Positions 8,034 to 15,893 of a DNA stretch of 64,000 nt are shown piece by piece. The stretch covers positions 154,329-218,328 of the forward strand of contig NZ_CAJGZQ010000002.1 of assembly GCF_904846185.1 (NCBI RefSeq), in the 5' to 3' direction. Below the pieces are notes generated by a model. That model was not told the DNA's origin, did not search any database, and worked only from the letters and a program-made list of their open reading frames with translations. The translations under genes were made by a program, and so were the position numbers. The stretch's first letter is position 1, and every line of letters begins with the position of its first letter. The DNA comes from Psychrobacter immobilis. GTDB lineage: Bacteria > Pseudomonadota > Gammaproteobacteria > Pseudomonadales > Moraxellaceae.

Positions 8034-8879
8034 TTACTCTATAGCAAGATAACCTGCGTCAGAAAAATACTGTTGCCCAGTAGGTGAGCGCAGATAGTTT
8101 GAAAAATCGGTCGCGGTAGTAGTCTCCCTAATCACCAACCCGTCTTGCAAAATAGGGGGATAAGCGTCTGGTGCTAACGTATAGAACTGCTCAGGCGTGG
8201 CTTTAATCGCTGTCAGTTGTGATTGAGCGACAAAGCCATAATCGACATTACCAGTGTGCGCATATTGAAACGCTTGCCCGATATTTTCAGCTTGAATAAT
8301 GCGACTTTGCTCAGTGAGCGTGTCAAAGATATTTTGTGATTGCAGGTACGCTTGTGCCGACTTGCCATAAGGAGCGAGTTCTGGATTGGCAATGGTGATT
8401 TTGCTATCAGACTCCGACATCAATAATGCATTTAAAGTAGTAGAGTTTAGTCCTTTAAACGATTTGTTAACACTATAAAGTGCCAGCTGACCTTGGGTAT
8501 AAGTAAAGGGCTCGTGGGTTGCTTCGTCAGCAGATTTTGCGTTATCTAGTTTTTCTTTGGCAAGCTTGGCAGGAAATTCTTGATTGGCGGATAAAAATAT
8601 ATCATAAGGTGCGCCAGAGGTAATCTGCGCATATAACTTACCTGAAGAGGCGTAAGTCACGTCAATCGCTTGTGCAGGCGGAGTTTTATCCGCTTGATAA
8701 GCAGCAATAATTTCAGGCAATACATCTGATAAGTTGGCAGCCGCTGCGATGCGCAGTGTTTGACTCTGCTCAGTGGCGTTGTCGGCGTCCGATTGAACAA
8801 GCTCAGCGGTTTGCTCTTTGCTACAAGCGGTTAGCGTTAACGCTAAGCAAGCTGATGATATGGTTATTAGTTTAATCAT
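8034..8879 (-). CDS. modA: Molybdate ABC transporter substrate-binding lipoprotein ModA
   Basis: A 281-residue periplasmic molybdate-binding protein. The N-terminus carries a lipoprotein signal ending in LTAC with C19, rather than the cleavable Sec signal of E. coli ModA. The ModA fold signatures are clear: LRIAAAANLSDVLPEI, VTYASSGKLYAQITSGAPYDIFLSA split over two strands, IANPELAPYGKSAQAYL, and GNVDYGFVAQSQL. It is the last gene of the molybdenum-cofactor cluster, 94 bases after moaE on the same strand. No modB permease or modC ATPase gene is present in the window, so the partner transporter must be encoded elsewhere. Confidence 0.92.
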   Translation of the reverse strand: MIKLITISSACLALTLTACSKEQTAELVQSDADNATEQSQTLRIAAAANLSDVLPEIIAAYQADKTPPAQAIDVTYASSGKLYAQITSGAPYDIFLSANQEFPAKLAKEKLDNAKSADEATHEPFTYTQGQLALYSVNKSFKGLNSTTLNALLMSESDSKITIANPELAPYGKSAQAYLQSQNIFDTLTEQSRIIQAENIGQAFQYAHTGNVDYGFVAQSQLTAIKATPEQFYTLAPDAYPPILQDGLVIRETTTATDFSNYLRSPTGQQYFSDAGYLAIE

Positions 8880-8973
8880 TATTATAAAACCTTCTTATTA
8901 TTGCTTGCCAGTGTCGCTCACTGTTATTGCTAAAGGTTAGCTATCGCTTTGAGTAGTCATTTGAAGCGCATTA

Positions 8974-9471
8974 TTACCCATTATTACTAAGCCACTTAGA
9001 TGAATCGTCTTGGTAATATTCTTGCTTCCAAACTGGAATGTCGGCTTTAATAGTATCCAATATCCAGCGACAAGCATCAAAGGCAGGATAGCGATGCGCT
9101 GAGACGACGCCAACCCAAATAGCGACATCACCAATTTCTAATGCACCGATACGATGGATGGCAATGGCATGGGTAATCTCAAAGCGCTTTTTGGCTTCTT
9201 CAATAATGGCGCGACCTTGATTGATGGCAAGGTCTTCATAACCATAATAAGTCAAACGATTGACGCTACTGGCATTATTATGATTGCGTACCCGCCCTTC
9301 AAAGCAGACAAACGCGCCGCAGCTGTCATCATCAAGGGTACTTTTAAGCCGACTTTCATCAATATCGGTATCTAACAGCGCAAAACCATCACGTTCAGCG
9401 ATGAGGTACGCCTCATCAATGGTACGTTTAATGCTCATCGATTGACCGTGTACATTGTCTGTCATAACCAT
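8974..9471 (-). CDS. moaE: Molybdopterin synthase catalytic subunit MoaE
   Basis: A 165-residue large subunit of molybdopterin synthase, which together with thiocarboxylated MoaD inserts sulfur into precursor Z (cPMP). The family blocks are present: GAFVCFEGRVRNHN with the conserved Arg, LTYYGYEDLA, AIHRIGALEIGDVAIWVGVVSAHR, then KADIPVWKQEYY carrying the conserved lysines. The start may be either of two nearby ATGs (9471 or 9465); AAGAGAAA lies before both. It sits directly after moaD within the moaABCDE cluster. Length is close to the usual 150 residues, with a slightly longer N-terminus. Confidence 0.93.
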   Translation of the reverse strand: MVMTDNVHGQSMSIKRTIDEAYLIAERDGFALLDTDIDESRLKSTLDDDSCGAFVCFEGRVRNHNNASSVNRLTYYGYEDLAINQGRAIIEEAKKRFEITHAIAIHRIGALEIGDVAIWVGVVSAHRYPAFDACRWILDTIKADIPVWKQEYYQDDSSKWLSNNG

Positions 9472-9524
9472 TTTCTCTTATTGTTTTTAAGATTCTTAGT
9501 GATACAAATGATAGGTAAATAGTT

Positions 9525-9815
9525 TTAACCACCAGCCACTGGGGTGATAAAAACCACACTATCGCCCTCATAAATCTCATCTGTCCATTTGGCAAAATAG
9601 TCATTGACCGCCACGCGTAGCTCCGACTGCGGACGACTAAAGCGATGCTTTTGGCTCAGCTGTTCATACAGCTCGGTCAATGAAGTCGACTGTGACACCG
9701 TGATTTTTTCTTCATGACAGTTAGCTTCATCGGCTAAGCTGGCAAAATATAAAATATTAATATTCATTGTAGTATCGACATCTATATTTGCATCATTCTC
9801 TAATAAATTGTTCAT
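9525..9815 (-). CDS. moaD: Molybdopterin synthase sulfur carrier MoaD
   Basis: A 96-residue ubiquitin-like sulfur carrier. The decisive feature is the C-terminal VFITPVAGG: the terminal Gly-Gly is adenylated and thiocarboxylated, then gives sulfur to cPMP in the MoaE active site. The core begins at MNINILYFASLADEA, so the first 16 residues are an extension relative to typical MoaD (about 81 residues). Two starts are possible: the ATG at 9815, which has AGGAC upstream, or the ATG at 9767, which matches family length. No moeB adenylyltransferase gene is in the window. Confidence 0.9.
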   Translation of the reverse strand: MNNLLENDANIDVDTTMNINILYFASLADEANCHEEKITVSQSTSLTELYEQLSQKHRFSRPQSELRVAVNDYFAKWTDEIYEGDSVVFITPVAGG

Positions 9816-9878
9816 AGAAATAGTCCTGATTTTTAGCGGCTTATTCGCTTGCTAGCTTTCATATTAATTGTATTCATT

Positions 9879-10418
9879 TTACGCATGTTGATAGTCGGAC
9901 TTACCGCCCGTTTTTTTCATTAAATGAATATTATCAATCACAATGTCATGCGAGATAGCTTTGGTCATATCGTAAATGGTCAAGCAAGCGACACTGACGG
10001 CGGTTAATGCTTCCATTTCTACCCCAGTTTTATGAGTAACTTTAACCGTGGCAGTCACAGTAATGCTATGGTTTGCATCATCGTATGCAAAGCTTAAGCT
10101 GATTTTATCTAAGGGCAAAGGATGGCAAAGTGGAATCAAGTCGTGGGTGCGTTTGGCTGCCATGATACCGGCAATATGAGCAGTCTGAGTGATGCTACCT
10201 TTTTTGGTCATACCGTCGGCGGCTTTGATTTGCGTATAAATGTCTGCGGGAAAAACTACTTGTCCGCTTGCATGTGCTTCTCTAGTGCTAGCCGTTTTGC
10301 CACTCACATCGACCATGGTGATATCACCGTCGCTGTCTAAATGGGATAAGCCAGATTGGTTGCTTGGTTGCTTGGTTGCTTGCTTACTGTTTTTTTGACT
10401 GTTGCTATTCATTTTCAT
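9879..10418 (-). CDS. moaC: Cyclic pyranopterin monophosphate synthase MoaC
   Basis: A 179-residue MoaC, which acts after MoaA to form cyclic pyranopterin monophosphate. Family blocks: MVDVSGKTASTREA, the AAKRTHDLIPLCHPLPL active-site segment, and KTGVEMEALTAVSVACLTIYDM followed by the D-x-x-KK-like end MKKTGGKSDY. The first 34 residues are extra compared with E. coli MoaC. They are low-complexity (Ser, Gln, Asn, Lys) and come partly from three tandem 8-bp repeats at 10358-10381. An internal ATG at MVDVS could serve as an alternative start. It is flanked by mobA and moaD on the same strand. Confidence 0.92.
   Translation of the reverse strand: MKMNSNSQKNSKQATKQPSNQSGLSHLDSDGDITMVDVSGKTASTREAHASGQVVFPADIYTQIKAADGMTKKGSITQTAHIAGIMAAKRTHDLIPLCHPLPLDKISLSFAYDDANHSITVTATVKVTHKTGVEMEALTAVSVACLTIYDMTKAISHDIVIDNIHLMKKTGGKSDYQHA
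10358..10381. repeat. Three tandem 8-bp repeats inside the moaC 5' end
   Basis: GGTTGCTT is repeated three times without interruption, followed by a partial GCTT. The unit is not a multiple of three, so a change in copy number would shift the moaC frame before its conserved domain. Confidence 0.85.
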
Positions 10419-10470
10419 TTCTCTTAAATGGTCAGTTTTTCTGAAAGCTAGTTTCTCTCAATAAACCTTT

Positions 10471-11229
10471 TTATAAGTCGTTTAAAGCTAAACAGGCATG
10501 CTCAAAATCTTTAGGCGTATTAAAATTGGTTAGATACTGCCAGTTTTTTGCGAAAGGGACGGGCTGCACAATTGGCTGAATAAACTTCATCACTTGCCGC
10601 TGTCCATCGTCAATATAATCCTTCAAATTAGGTTCAATACTTAAACGATATAAACCTAACAATGGATATAAATTACTGTCATCTGTTAGGCAAATAACAG
10701 TTTTATCAGAATTGTTCGTCATATAAGGTTGCAGTTTTTGCCATAAATCTGTGACAGGAATTAAGCTGTCACAGCTGATAACCGTTAACCAAGATATATG
10801 TGGGCTTGTGTCTGTCGTTAATTCTATTGAGCTTGTTACAGATTGCAGTGCTGACTCAATCGCTACCAACGCGCCGCCTGTTTCAATCGGCTTATCATCA
10901 TTGCTTGACAGAATATTGTTAGAAAGATCGTTAGCAGATAGATAATCAGTAATATGAAAGACTGGCGATGGCGAATTCTTAAGCAAATCTGGATTGATGC
11001 TAAAGCCGCGTCCATTATCCGCAATCATAATAGGTATATTGCTTATCATCGCAGCACTCAATTCAAGCGCTTGTCTGACATGATAATCAAGTAAACGCTC
11101 ACCTGTCGGGAGTATCAACTCAGCTTTTGGCGATCCCATACGTTTGGATGCGCCGCCCGCCAAAATAACGATACCTGCTAAGAGATTGCATTTATCTACT
11201 TCGATTAATCTATCTGCAACATCGACCAT
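10471..11229 (-). CDS. mobA: MobA-type molybdenum cofactor nucleotidyltransferase
   Basis: A 252-residue nucleotidyltransferase of the MobA/MocA group, which attaches GMP or CMP to molybdopterin. The GT-A fold signature IVILAGGASKRMGSPKAEL (about residues 21-39) has the Gly-rich loop, Arg and Lys that bind the NTP. ISWLTVISCDSLIPVTD carries the metal-binding Asp region, though the usual DxP is altered to DSL. Length is longer than E. coli MobA (194), with insertions rich in Ser and Asn around 85-120. NarGHI carries bis-MGD, so a MobA role is expected. The start is 3 bases past the moaB stop, so coupling with moaB is likely. MocA specificity cannot be excluded. Confidence 0.8.
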   Translation of the reverse strand: MVDVADRLIEVDKCNLLAGIVILAGGASKRMGSPKAELILPTGERLLDYHVRQALELSAAMISNIPIMIADNGRGFSINPDLLKNSPSPVFHITDYLSANDLSNNILSSNDDKPIETGGALVAIESALQSVTSSIELTTDTSPHISWLTVISCDSLIPVTDLWQKLQPYMTNNSDKTVICLTDDSNLYPLLGLYRLSIEPNLKDYIDDGQRQVMKFIQPIVQPVPFAKNWQYLTNFNTPKDFEHACLALNDL

Positions 11230-11232
11230 GAA

Positions 11233-11763
11233 TCAATCGTGACCTGGATTGGTGCGCATTAAGTGTGGCACAAAATTACAGGGGCGTGTGCGGCTATCGA
11301 GCTGCTCTTGTAAGATACCTTCCCACGCAGTGCGGCAAGCACCTGATGAACCGGGTAGGCAAAAAATACCCGTGCCATTTGCCATACCAGCCACAGCGCG
11401 AGATTGGATGGTAGACATGCCGATATCGTCTTTTGAGATTAAGCGGAACATCTCACCAAAACCATCAACCGACTTATCAAATAATACGCCGACTGCTTCT
11501 GGCATACTGTCGCGAATATAAAAGCCAGTACCGCCCGTGGTGATAATAGCGTGTACATTAGGGTCGGCAATCCAACCGCTGATGACGGCTCTGATTTTAT
11601 AAATATCATCAATAATCAGCTGACGATCGGCAAGTTGGTGTCCTGCTGTGGTCAGTTGGTCAACCAAATACTGCCCTGAAGTATCTTCTGCAAGAGTACG
11701 ACTGTCAGAAACCGTTAAGATGGCGATATTAAGCGGGGTAAAGGGTGCTTGCAGCTTACTCAT
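11233..11763 (-). CDS. moaB: Molybdenum cofactor protein MoaB
   Basis: A 176-residue MoaB/MogA-family protein that adenylates molybdopterin before molybdenum insertion. The MPT-binding fold is clear: LNIAILTVSDSRTLAEDTSG near the N-terminus, ITTGGTGFYIRDSMPEAV in the middle with the GGTG nucleotide loop, and IFCLPGSSGACRTAWE near the end. Length and layout are those of E. coli MoaB (170). It is transcribed after moaA (66-base gap) and is followed by mobA after 3 bases. The ATG at 11763 is preceded by a GGA-containing ribosome site. Confidence 0.93.
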   Translation of the reverse strand: MSKLQAPFTPLNIAILTVSDSRTLAEDTSGQYLVDQLTTAGHQLADRQLIIDDIYKIRAVISGWIADPNVHAIITTGGTGFYIRDSMPEAVGVLFDKSVDGFGEMFRLISKDDIGMSTIQSRAVAGMANGTGIFCLPGSSGACRTAWEGILQEQLDSRTRPCNFVPHLMRTNPGHD

Positions 11764-11829
11764 GGATATTCCTTAATAAATACGCTTGTTATGGAAATAA
11801 AAGTTTTTATTATTGATACATTATTGATT

Positions 11830-12945
11830 TTATCCACCAATCATCGACAAATTATTCATCATGCCGCTGTTTGATTCGTGAAGATGATGATGTTCAGGTT
11901 TGATTGGCATAAAGCTATGGAGGGTATTAACAAGTCCTGCGACATCATCCTGTGCTAGATGCTGACGAATATCGTAATTACCTTGGTCAAATAGGCATAA
12001 ATGTACTTTGCCTTGACTGCTAACCCGTAAGCGATTGCAGCTATCACAAAAATGAGCAGCGTAAGGGGCAATCATACCGATACGCCCTTGATAATCTGGA
12101 TGGCTGTATTCTATCGCTGGTCCATCGTTGCTGCCACGTATGTGAGTTTGCCAGCCATTTTTTAATAAGTAATTGGTAATAATATCGGACTGTGCATGCT
12201 GCGCAAAAAATAAATCGCTATTATCACTGGTCTGCATAAATTCAATAAAGCGATAAGTGACCGCTCTGTTTTTGATGTATTCAATGGCATTCATTAGATT
12301 TTCAAAGGCGGTTTCAGCCATTAAAATACTGTTTATTTTTAGCTTAATATCTGTGGTCGCAAGCAAAGTATCCATGTCCGCCAACAGCTGCGGCAACATA
12401 TCAAAGCCAGTCATTTTATGGAAGGTCGCGGCATCAAAGCTGTCCATACTGATATTAAGCTGATTCAGTCCAGCGGCTTGCCAGTTAGCTAAGTGCTTAC
12501 CAAGCTTATACCCATTACTGGTCATGGCAACCGTTTCAATGCCTTCGGTGTTTTTGATGGTTTTAATAATGTCTACCACATCACGGCGTATAGAGGGTTC
12601 ACCGCCCGTAATCCTGACTTTTTTAGTACCAACTTGGGCAAATCCGCGGATTAACGTGGCAATTTCAGTGACGCTAAGCTCGTTTTGTGGTGGTTTGCCT
12701 TGATATCCATCTGGCAGGCAATATTCACAGCGGAAATTACAGAAATCAGTAATCGATAGACGCAAATAGGTGAGACGTCGTGCGAAACCATCGGTTAATG
12801 GTTGAGAGAGCGTGACCGGAGAATACGTCGTCGTGATAGCAGTTTTCGATGCAACGTTCGATGATGAGTCACCATCAAAAATAACGGGTGCAGCGGCAGG
12901 CGAATACAATTGCGCATTACCTAGGGTAGGGGCAAGATGGTTCAT
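11830..12945 (-). CDS. moaA: GTP 3',8-cyclase MoaA
   Basis: A 371-residue radical SAM enzyme that starts molybdopterin synthesis by cyclising GTP. The SAM cluster motif CNFRCEYC lies near residues 68-75 (Cys-x3-Cys-x2-Cys). The C-terminal second cluster has FCDSCNRLR and LCLFDQ spaced as in the family. The protein ends in Gly-Gly (MIGG), which is needed for activity in characterised MoaA. About 45 residues precede the domain, more than usual. The 312-base upstream region holds a NarL-type 7-2-7 site at 13080-13095 and a long palindrome at 13155-13219, so moaA probably starts its own nitrate-responsive transcript running through modA. Confidence 0.94.
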   Translation of the reverse strand: MNHLAPTLGNAQLYSPAAAPVIFDGDSSSNVASKTAITTTYSPVTLSQPLTDGFARRLTYLRLSITDFCNFRCEYCLPDGYQGKPPQNELSVTEIATLIRGFAQVGTKKVRITGGEPSIRRDVVDIIKTIKNTEGIETVAMTSNGYKLGKHLANWQAAGLNQLNISMDSFDAATFHKMTGFDMLPQLLADMDTLLATTDIKLKINSILMAETAFENLMNAIEYIKNRAVTYRFIEFMQTSDNSDLFFAQHAQSDIITNYLLKNGWQTHIRGSNDGPAIEYSHPDYQGRIGMIAPYAAHFCDSCNRLRVSSQGKVHLCLFDQGNYDIRQHLAQDDVAGLVNTLHSFMPIKPEHHHLHESNSGMMNNLSMIGG

Positions 12946-13079
12946 AGATGATTACCATTAATATTAAGTATGGTGTGTACTTTTAGGCGTTGCCTCAGGT
13001 TGTGAGTGGGAAGTTCTATTTAAACACGATTATGACAGTTTACACGCAAATAACCATTCACCGTAAGTGACCCAAAAAC

Positions 13080-13095
13080 TACCACTAAAGTAGTA
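13080..13095. promoter_or_regulatory. NarL-type 7-2-7 site upstream of moaA
   Basis: TACCACTAAAGTAGTA: heptamer TACCACT, two bases, then inverted heptamer AGTAGTA. It fits the NarL/NarP 7-2-7 consensus TACYYMT-N2-AKRRGTA with one mismatch. It lies 135 bases upstream of the moaA start and is nearly identical to the site before narG. Confidence 0.6.
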
Positions 13096-13154
13096 GATGC
13101 TACTTAGTTATGATTTTTAAAATCAACATACGCCCCAAGCAGTTTCTCATGATT

Positions 13155-13219
13155 CATGGCTAATCAACAGTATAAAGAATGATTAACTGTGTAACGCTTT
13201 ATACCATTGATTAGCCATG
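13155..13219. repeat. 65-nt near-perfect palindrome between moeA and moaA
   Basis: The outer arms CATGGCTAATCAA and TTGATTAGCCATG are perfect 13-bp complements. Inside a 2-base mismatch step, GTATAAAG and CTTTATAC form another perfect 8-bp stem around a 19-base loop. There is no long U-tract on the minus-strand side, so it is not a standard intrinsic terminator of moeA. The rest of the 312-base gap holds the NarL-type site and AT-rich promoter-like sequence, and no other gene. Confidence 0.85.
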
Positions 13220-13257
13220 CAGCTTTTTAGCTATACCGTTATTAATGATTCAATTAT

Positions 13258-14553
13258 TTAGCGATGCAACCAAGGGAAAGGCTGCACTTTTACGGTTTTA
13301 CCAGCGGCTATATTGCCAGAATCTTGTGCTAGTACAATGAAGCAATTGGCGTGGCTCAGTTGTTTGATACGGTGCGATTGTTGCTTGGTAAAGCTTTCAA
13401 CTTGAAAATCGCCAAGTTCGTTTTGGGACAATATGCCTCTTTGAAAATCCATCCGTCCCGCTGATTTTTTGATATCATTTTTAAGCGTTGCAGTGAGACT
13501 TAACTGCATAGGTCGCTCTTGTGGCGCAGCGCCTACCATTTGCCACAAGGCTGGGATCACAAATTGTAGACTACCAACGATGGTCGATAGCGGATTGCCG
13601 GGCAAGCCAAAATATAGCACTGGCTTGGCAAGATTTTTAGTCAGCTCGCCAAAGACAAATGGCTTACCGGGTTTCATCGCGACTTTATAGTGGTTAATCT
13701 GCCCAAGCTGCTCAATAACCGTGGTTAAAAAATCATAGTCGCCAACCGATACCCCAGCCGTGGAGATAAGGACGTCGCACTCTTGTATGGCTTGGGTTAC
13801 GGCGGCGATGGTTTTATCTAAATCATCTGGGATAATGCCATAATCACGAATAGTAATGGGTAAATCAGCGAGTAAGCTTTTTAGGGTAGGCGTGTTCGAG
13901 TTATAGATTTGCGCCAAACTGGTCAGCTCATTGCCAATGGCAACTAGCTCATCACCTGTTGCGAGTACACCAACGGTTAAAGGCTGATATACCGTCACTT
14001 GACCAAAGCCCAAATTAGCCAATAAGCTAATATCAGCAGGATTTAGGCGTTTACCCTTTAATAGAACCGCTTCGCCAACTTCAATTTCTTCGCCTTGTTT
14101 ACGGATATTGTCATCATGCTTAGCGTCTTGACTGAGGGTAATAGTATAAAGCTGCGATTTATCAATGCGGTCTTTTATGGCGGCAAAGTTGGTATTTTCT
14201 TGCATGATGACCGTATCACAGCTATCAGGAACGACCGCACCGGTAAAGATACGCACCCCTTGTCCTGCTGAAATGTCGCCACTATAAGGACTGCCCGCTT
14301 GTGATTCACCCACGATATCAATCGTGCTGTCTGCTGAGAGTAGGCTGTCTTTAGCGATCGCATAACCATCCATCGCCGATAGATTTTGTCTTGGTATGGC
14401 AAAAGGCGAGACAATATCTTCTGCCAATATATGATGACGGCTGTCTAATAAATCGTAGCTTTCGACCACTCTTTTGTGTAGCGGATAATCGTTAGTATTG
14501 TAAGTTTCTATGCGCTGCTGTATTTCAGAGATAAGTCCTGCAACCGTAATCAT
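13258..14553 (-). CDS. moeA: Molybdopterin molybdenumtransferase MoeA
   Basis: A 431-residue enzyme that inserts molybdate into adenylated molybdopterin. Domain order follows MoeA: an N-terminal part with ILAEDIVSPFAIPRQNLSAMDGYA, the IFTGAVVPDSCDTVIMQEN segment, then a MogA-like domain with GVLATGDELVAIG, YNSNTPTL, STAGVSVGDYDF and the MKPGKPFVFGEL and FGLPGNPLSTIV blocks, and a small beta-rich C-terminal domain. The ATG at 14553 is used. It lies between the parvulin gene and moaA on the same strand, about 145 bases from the parvulin gene, within the nar-associated cofactor cluster. Confidence 0.94.
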   Translation of the reverse strand: MITVAGLISEIQQRIETYNTNDYPLHKRVVESYDLLDSRHHILAEDIVSPFAIPRQNLSAMDGYAIAKDSLLSADSTIDIVGESQAGSPYSGDISAGQGVRIFTGAVVPDSCDTVIMQENTNFAAIKDRIDKSQLYTITLSQDAKHDDNIRKQGEEIEVGEAVLLKGKRLNPADISLLANLGFGQVTVYQPLTVGVLATGDELVAIGNELTSLAQIYNSNTPTLKSLLADLPITIRDYGIIPDDLDKTIAAVTQAIQECDVLISTAGVSVGDYDFLTTVIEQLGQINHYKVAMKPGKPFVFGELTKNLAKPVLYFGLPGNPLSTIVGSLQFVIPALWQMVGAAPQERPMQLSLTATLKNDIKKSAGRMDFQRGILSQNELGDFQVESFTKQQSHRIKQLSHANCFIVLAQDSGNIAAGKTVKVQPFPWLHR

Positions 14554-14697
14554 AAACGTCTACTCATTTTATTAATATTGAACTGTGTTATTGATATTGA
14601 ACGACACATAGCATAAAAAGGGTGTTGTATCACAAGAACCTTTATACCATAGCAGCTACTTTATAACATAAGAATTAAGTGACCGACAGCGGACTGC

Positions 14698-15750
14698 TTA
14701 GCCGCGGAAGATATTCTCTTGCTCAAGTGTCATCTCGATACCTTGGATATCAGCTTCATGCGCTAAGGTAAACAAGTAGTCGCATAATGATTGGTGAAAG
14801 GCTTGTTGGCTCAGTTTATTATGGATTGCAGGACTGACTTGCTCATAAGTCATCTGTATGCCAGGTTCTTTATTGAGCACCTCAACGATGTGAAAACCGT
14901 AACGGCTTTCGATAGGGCTTGGCGCAAGTCCTTTATCTAGCTTAAACAATACACCTTCAAATTCTGGTACGGTTTGACCTTTGCTAATCACACCCAGTTC
15001 GCCACCTTGCTCTTTTGAAGGGCAAGCCGAATGCTGGCGTGCTAACAGAATAAATTCTGCATCAGGATTGGCGTTATTTTTGATTTGTTCGATAAACTCG
15101 TAAGCGGTCTTTTTAAGCTTTAAGCGCTCATCACCATCTTCAGGCGGGCATGCCAATAAAATATGGCGTACAGTCATGATGGGATCAGTCTTAAAGTCAG
15201 TCATATTCTGCTTATAATAGCGCTCACAGGTTGCCATATCTGGCATCGTTGCTTGAACGTTTTTGTCTATTAAAGTAGAAATGGCTTGCTCTTCGTCGTT
15301 TTCCCACGCCGCTTCACCAAGGCTTGGCTCATCTAAAACCGCCAATCTCAGTAATTCGCGCACAACCAGCGCTTGCGTCGCTAAAAAGACGGCGTCTTCT
15401 TTGTTTTCTGCTGGATGATATTGCAGCTCTTGGGCGATATTGGTTCTATCTATCATCACCCCATTGACTGTCACTGAAGGCAGCTCATCACGGCTAGAGG
15501 CAATCAGGTTTTTATGGTTGCTGCGCTCTTCCGCCATCGCTTTTTCGATGAACTCTTGGTCAGAATGCGGTTTTTGCAAATCAGACAAGGTTGGCATTAC
15601 TCTAAGAATATCATCACCGTGACCAGTAGGAGTGTGATCGGCATGACTGTGACTGTGATTATCATTACCATGGCTGTGATGATTACCACTGTGCACATGA
15701 GCGTTTTGGTTGGTCGCATGGTTGGCTGGATTGTAGGTACTGACAGTCAT
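14698..15750 (-). CDS. Nitrate-reductase-linked parvulin-type peptidyl-prolyl isomerase with His-rich N-terminus
   Basis: A 350-residue PpiC/NifM-like isomerase. The parvulin domain spans about 190-300: VRHILLACP, QGGELGVISKGQTVPEFEGVLF and SRYGFHIVEVL are typical. A SurA/NifM-like helical region precedes it. Residues 8-45 are extremely rich in His (alternating His, Asn, Ser, Gly), a possible metal-binding tail. There is no signal peptide, so it is cytoplasmic. A parvulin gene follows narI in several gammaproteobacteria, including Pseudomonas, so it probably helps fold or assemble NarGHI. It lies 143 bases after narI and before moeA. The metal role is inference. Confidence 0.85.
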   Translation of the reverse strand: MTVSTYNPANHATNQNAHVHSGNHHSHGNDNHSHSHADHTPTGHGDDILRVMPTLSDLQKPHSDQEFIEKAMAEERSNHKNLIASSRDELPSVTVNGVMIDRTNIAQELQYHPAENKEDAVFLATQALVVRELLRLAVLDEPSLGEAAWENDEEQAISTLIDKNVQATMPDMATCERYYKQNMTDFKTDPIMTVRHILLACPPEDGDERLKLKKTAYEFIEQIKNNANPDAEFILLARQHSACPSKEQGGELGVISKGQTVPEFEGVLFKLDKGLAPSPIESRYGFHIVEVLNKEPGIQMTYEQVSPAIHNKLSQQAFHQSLCDYLFTLAHEADIQGIEMTLEQENIFRG

Positions 15751-15893
15751 GGCTTTGCTCCACTAAGGATTCTGGTAATAGAAATTCTAAAATATAGGGC
15801 GTGTTGATTCATCGTTAAAGGTAGGGTAAAGAGCAGTATCTAGGTGAGGATAGGGTTAAAAATGCCATTCCATTTAGATACTGCTCTACAGCC

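Noticed and set aside
13107..13126. FNR-like palindrome ATGATTTTTAAAATCAAC upstream of moaA
   Set aside because: Half-sites TTGAT and ATCAT are separated by more than the four bases required.
13155..13219. Moco riboswitch
   Set aside because: The element is a single long palindrome without the multi-helix layout of the Moco motif; a covariance search would be decisive.
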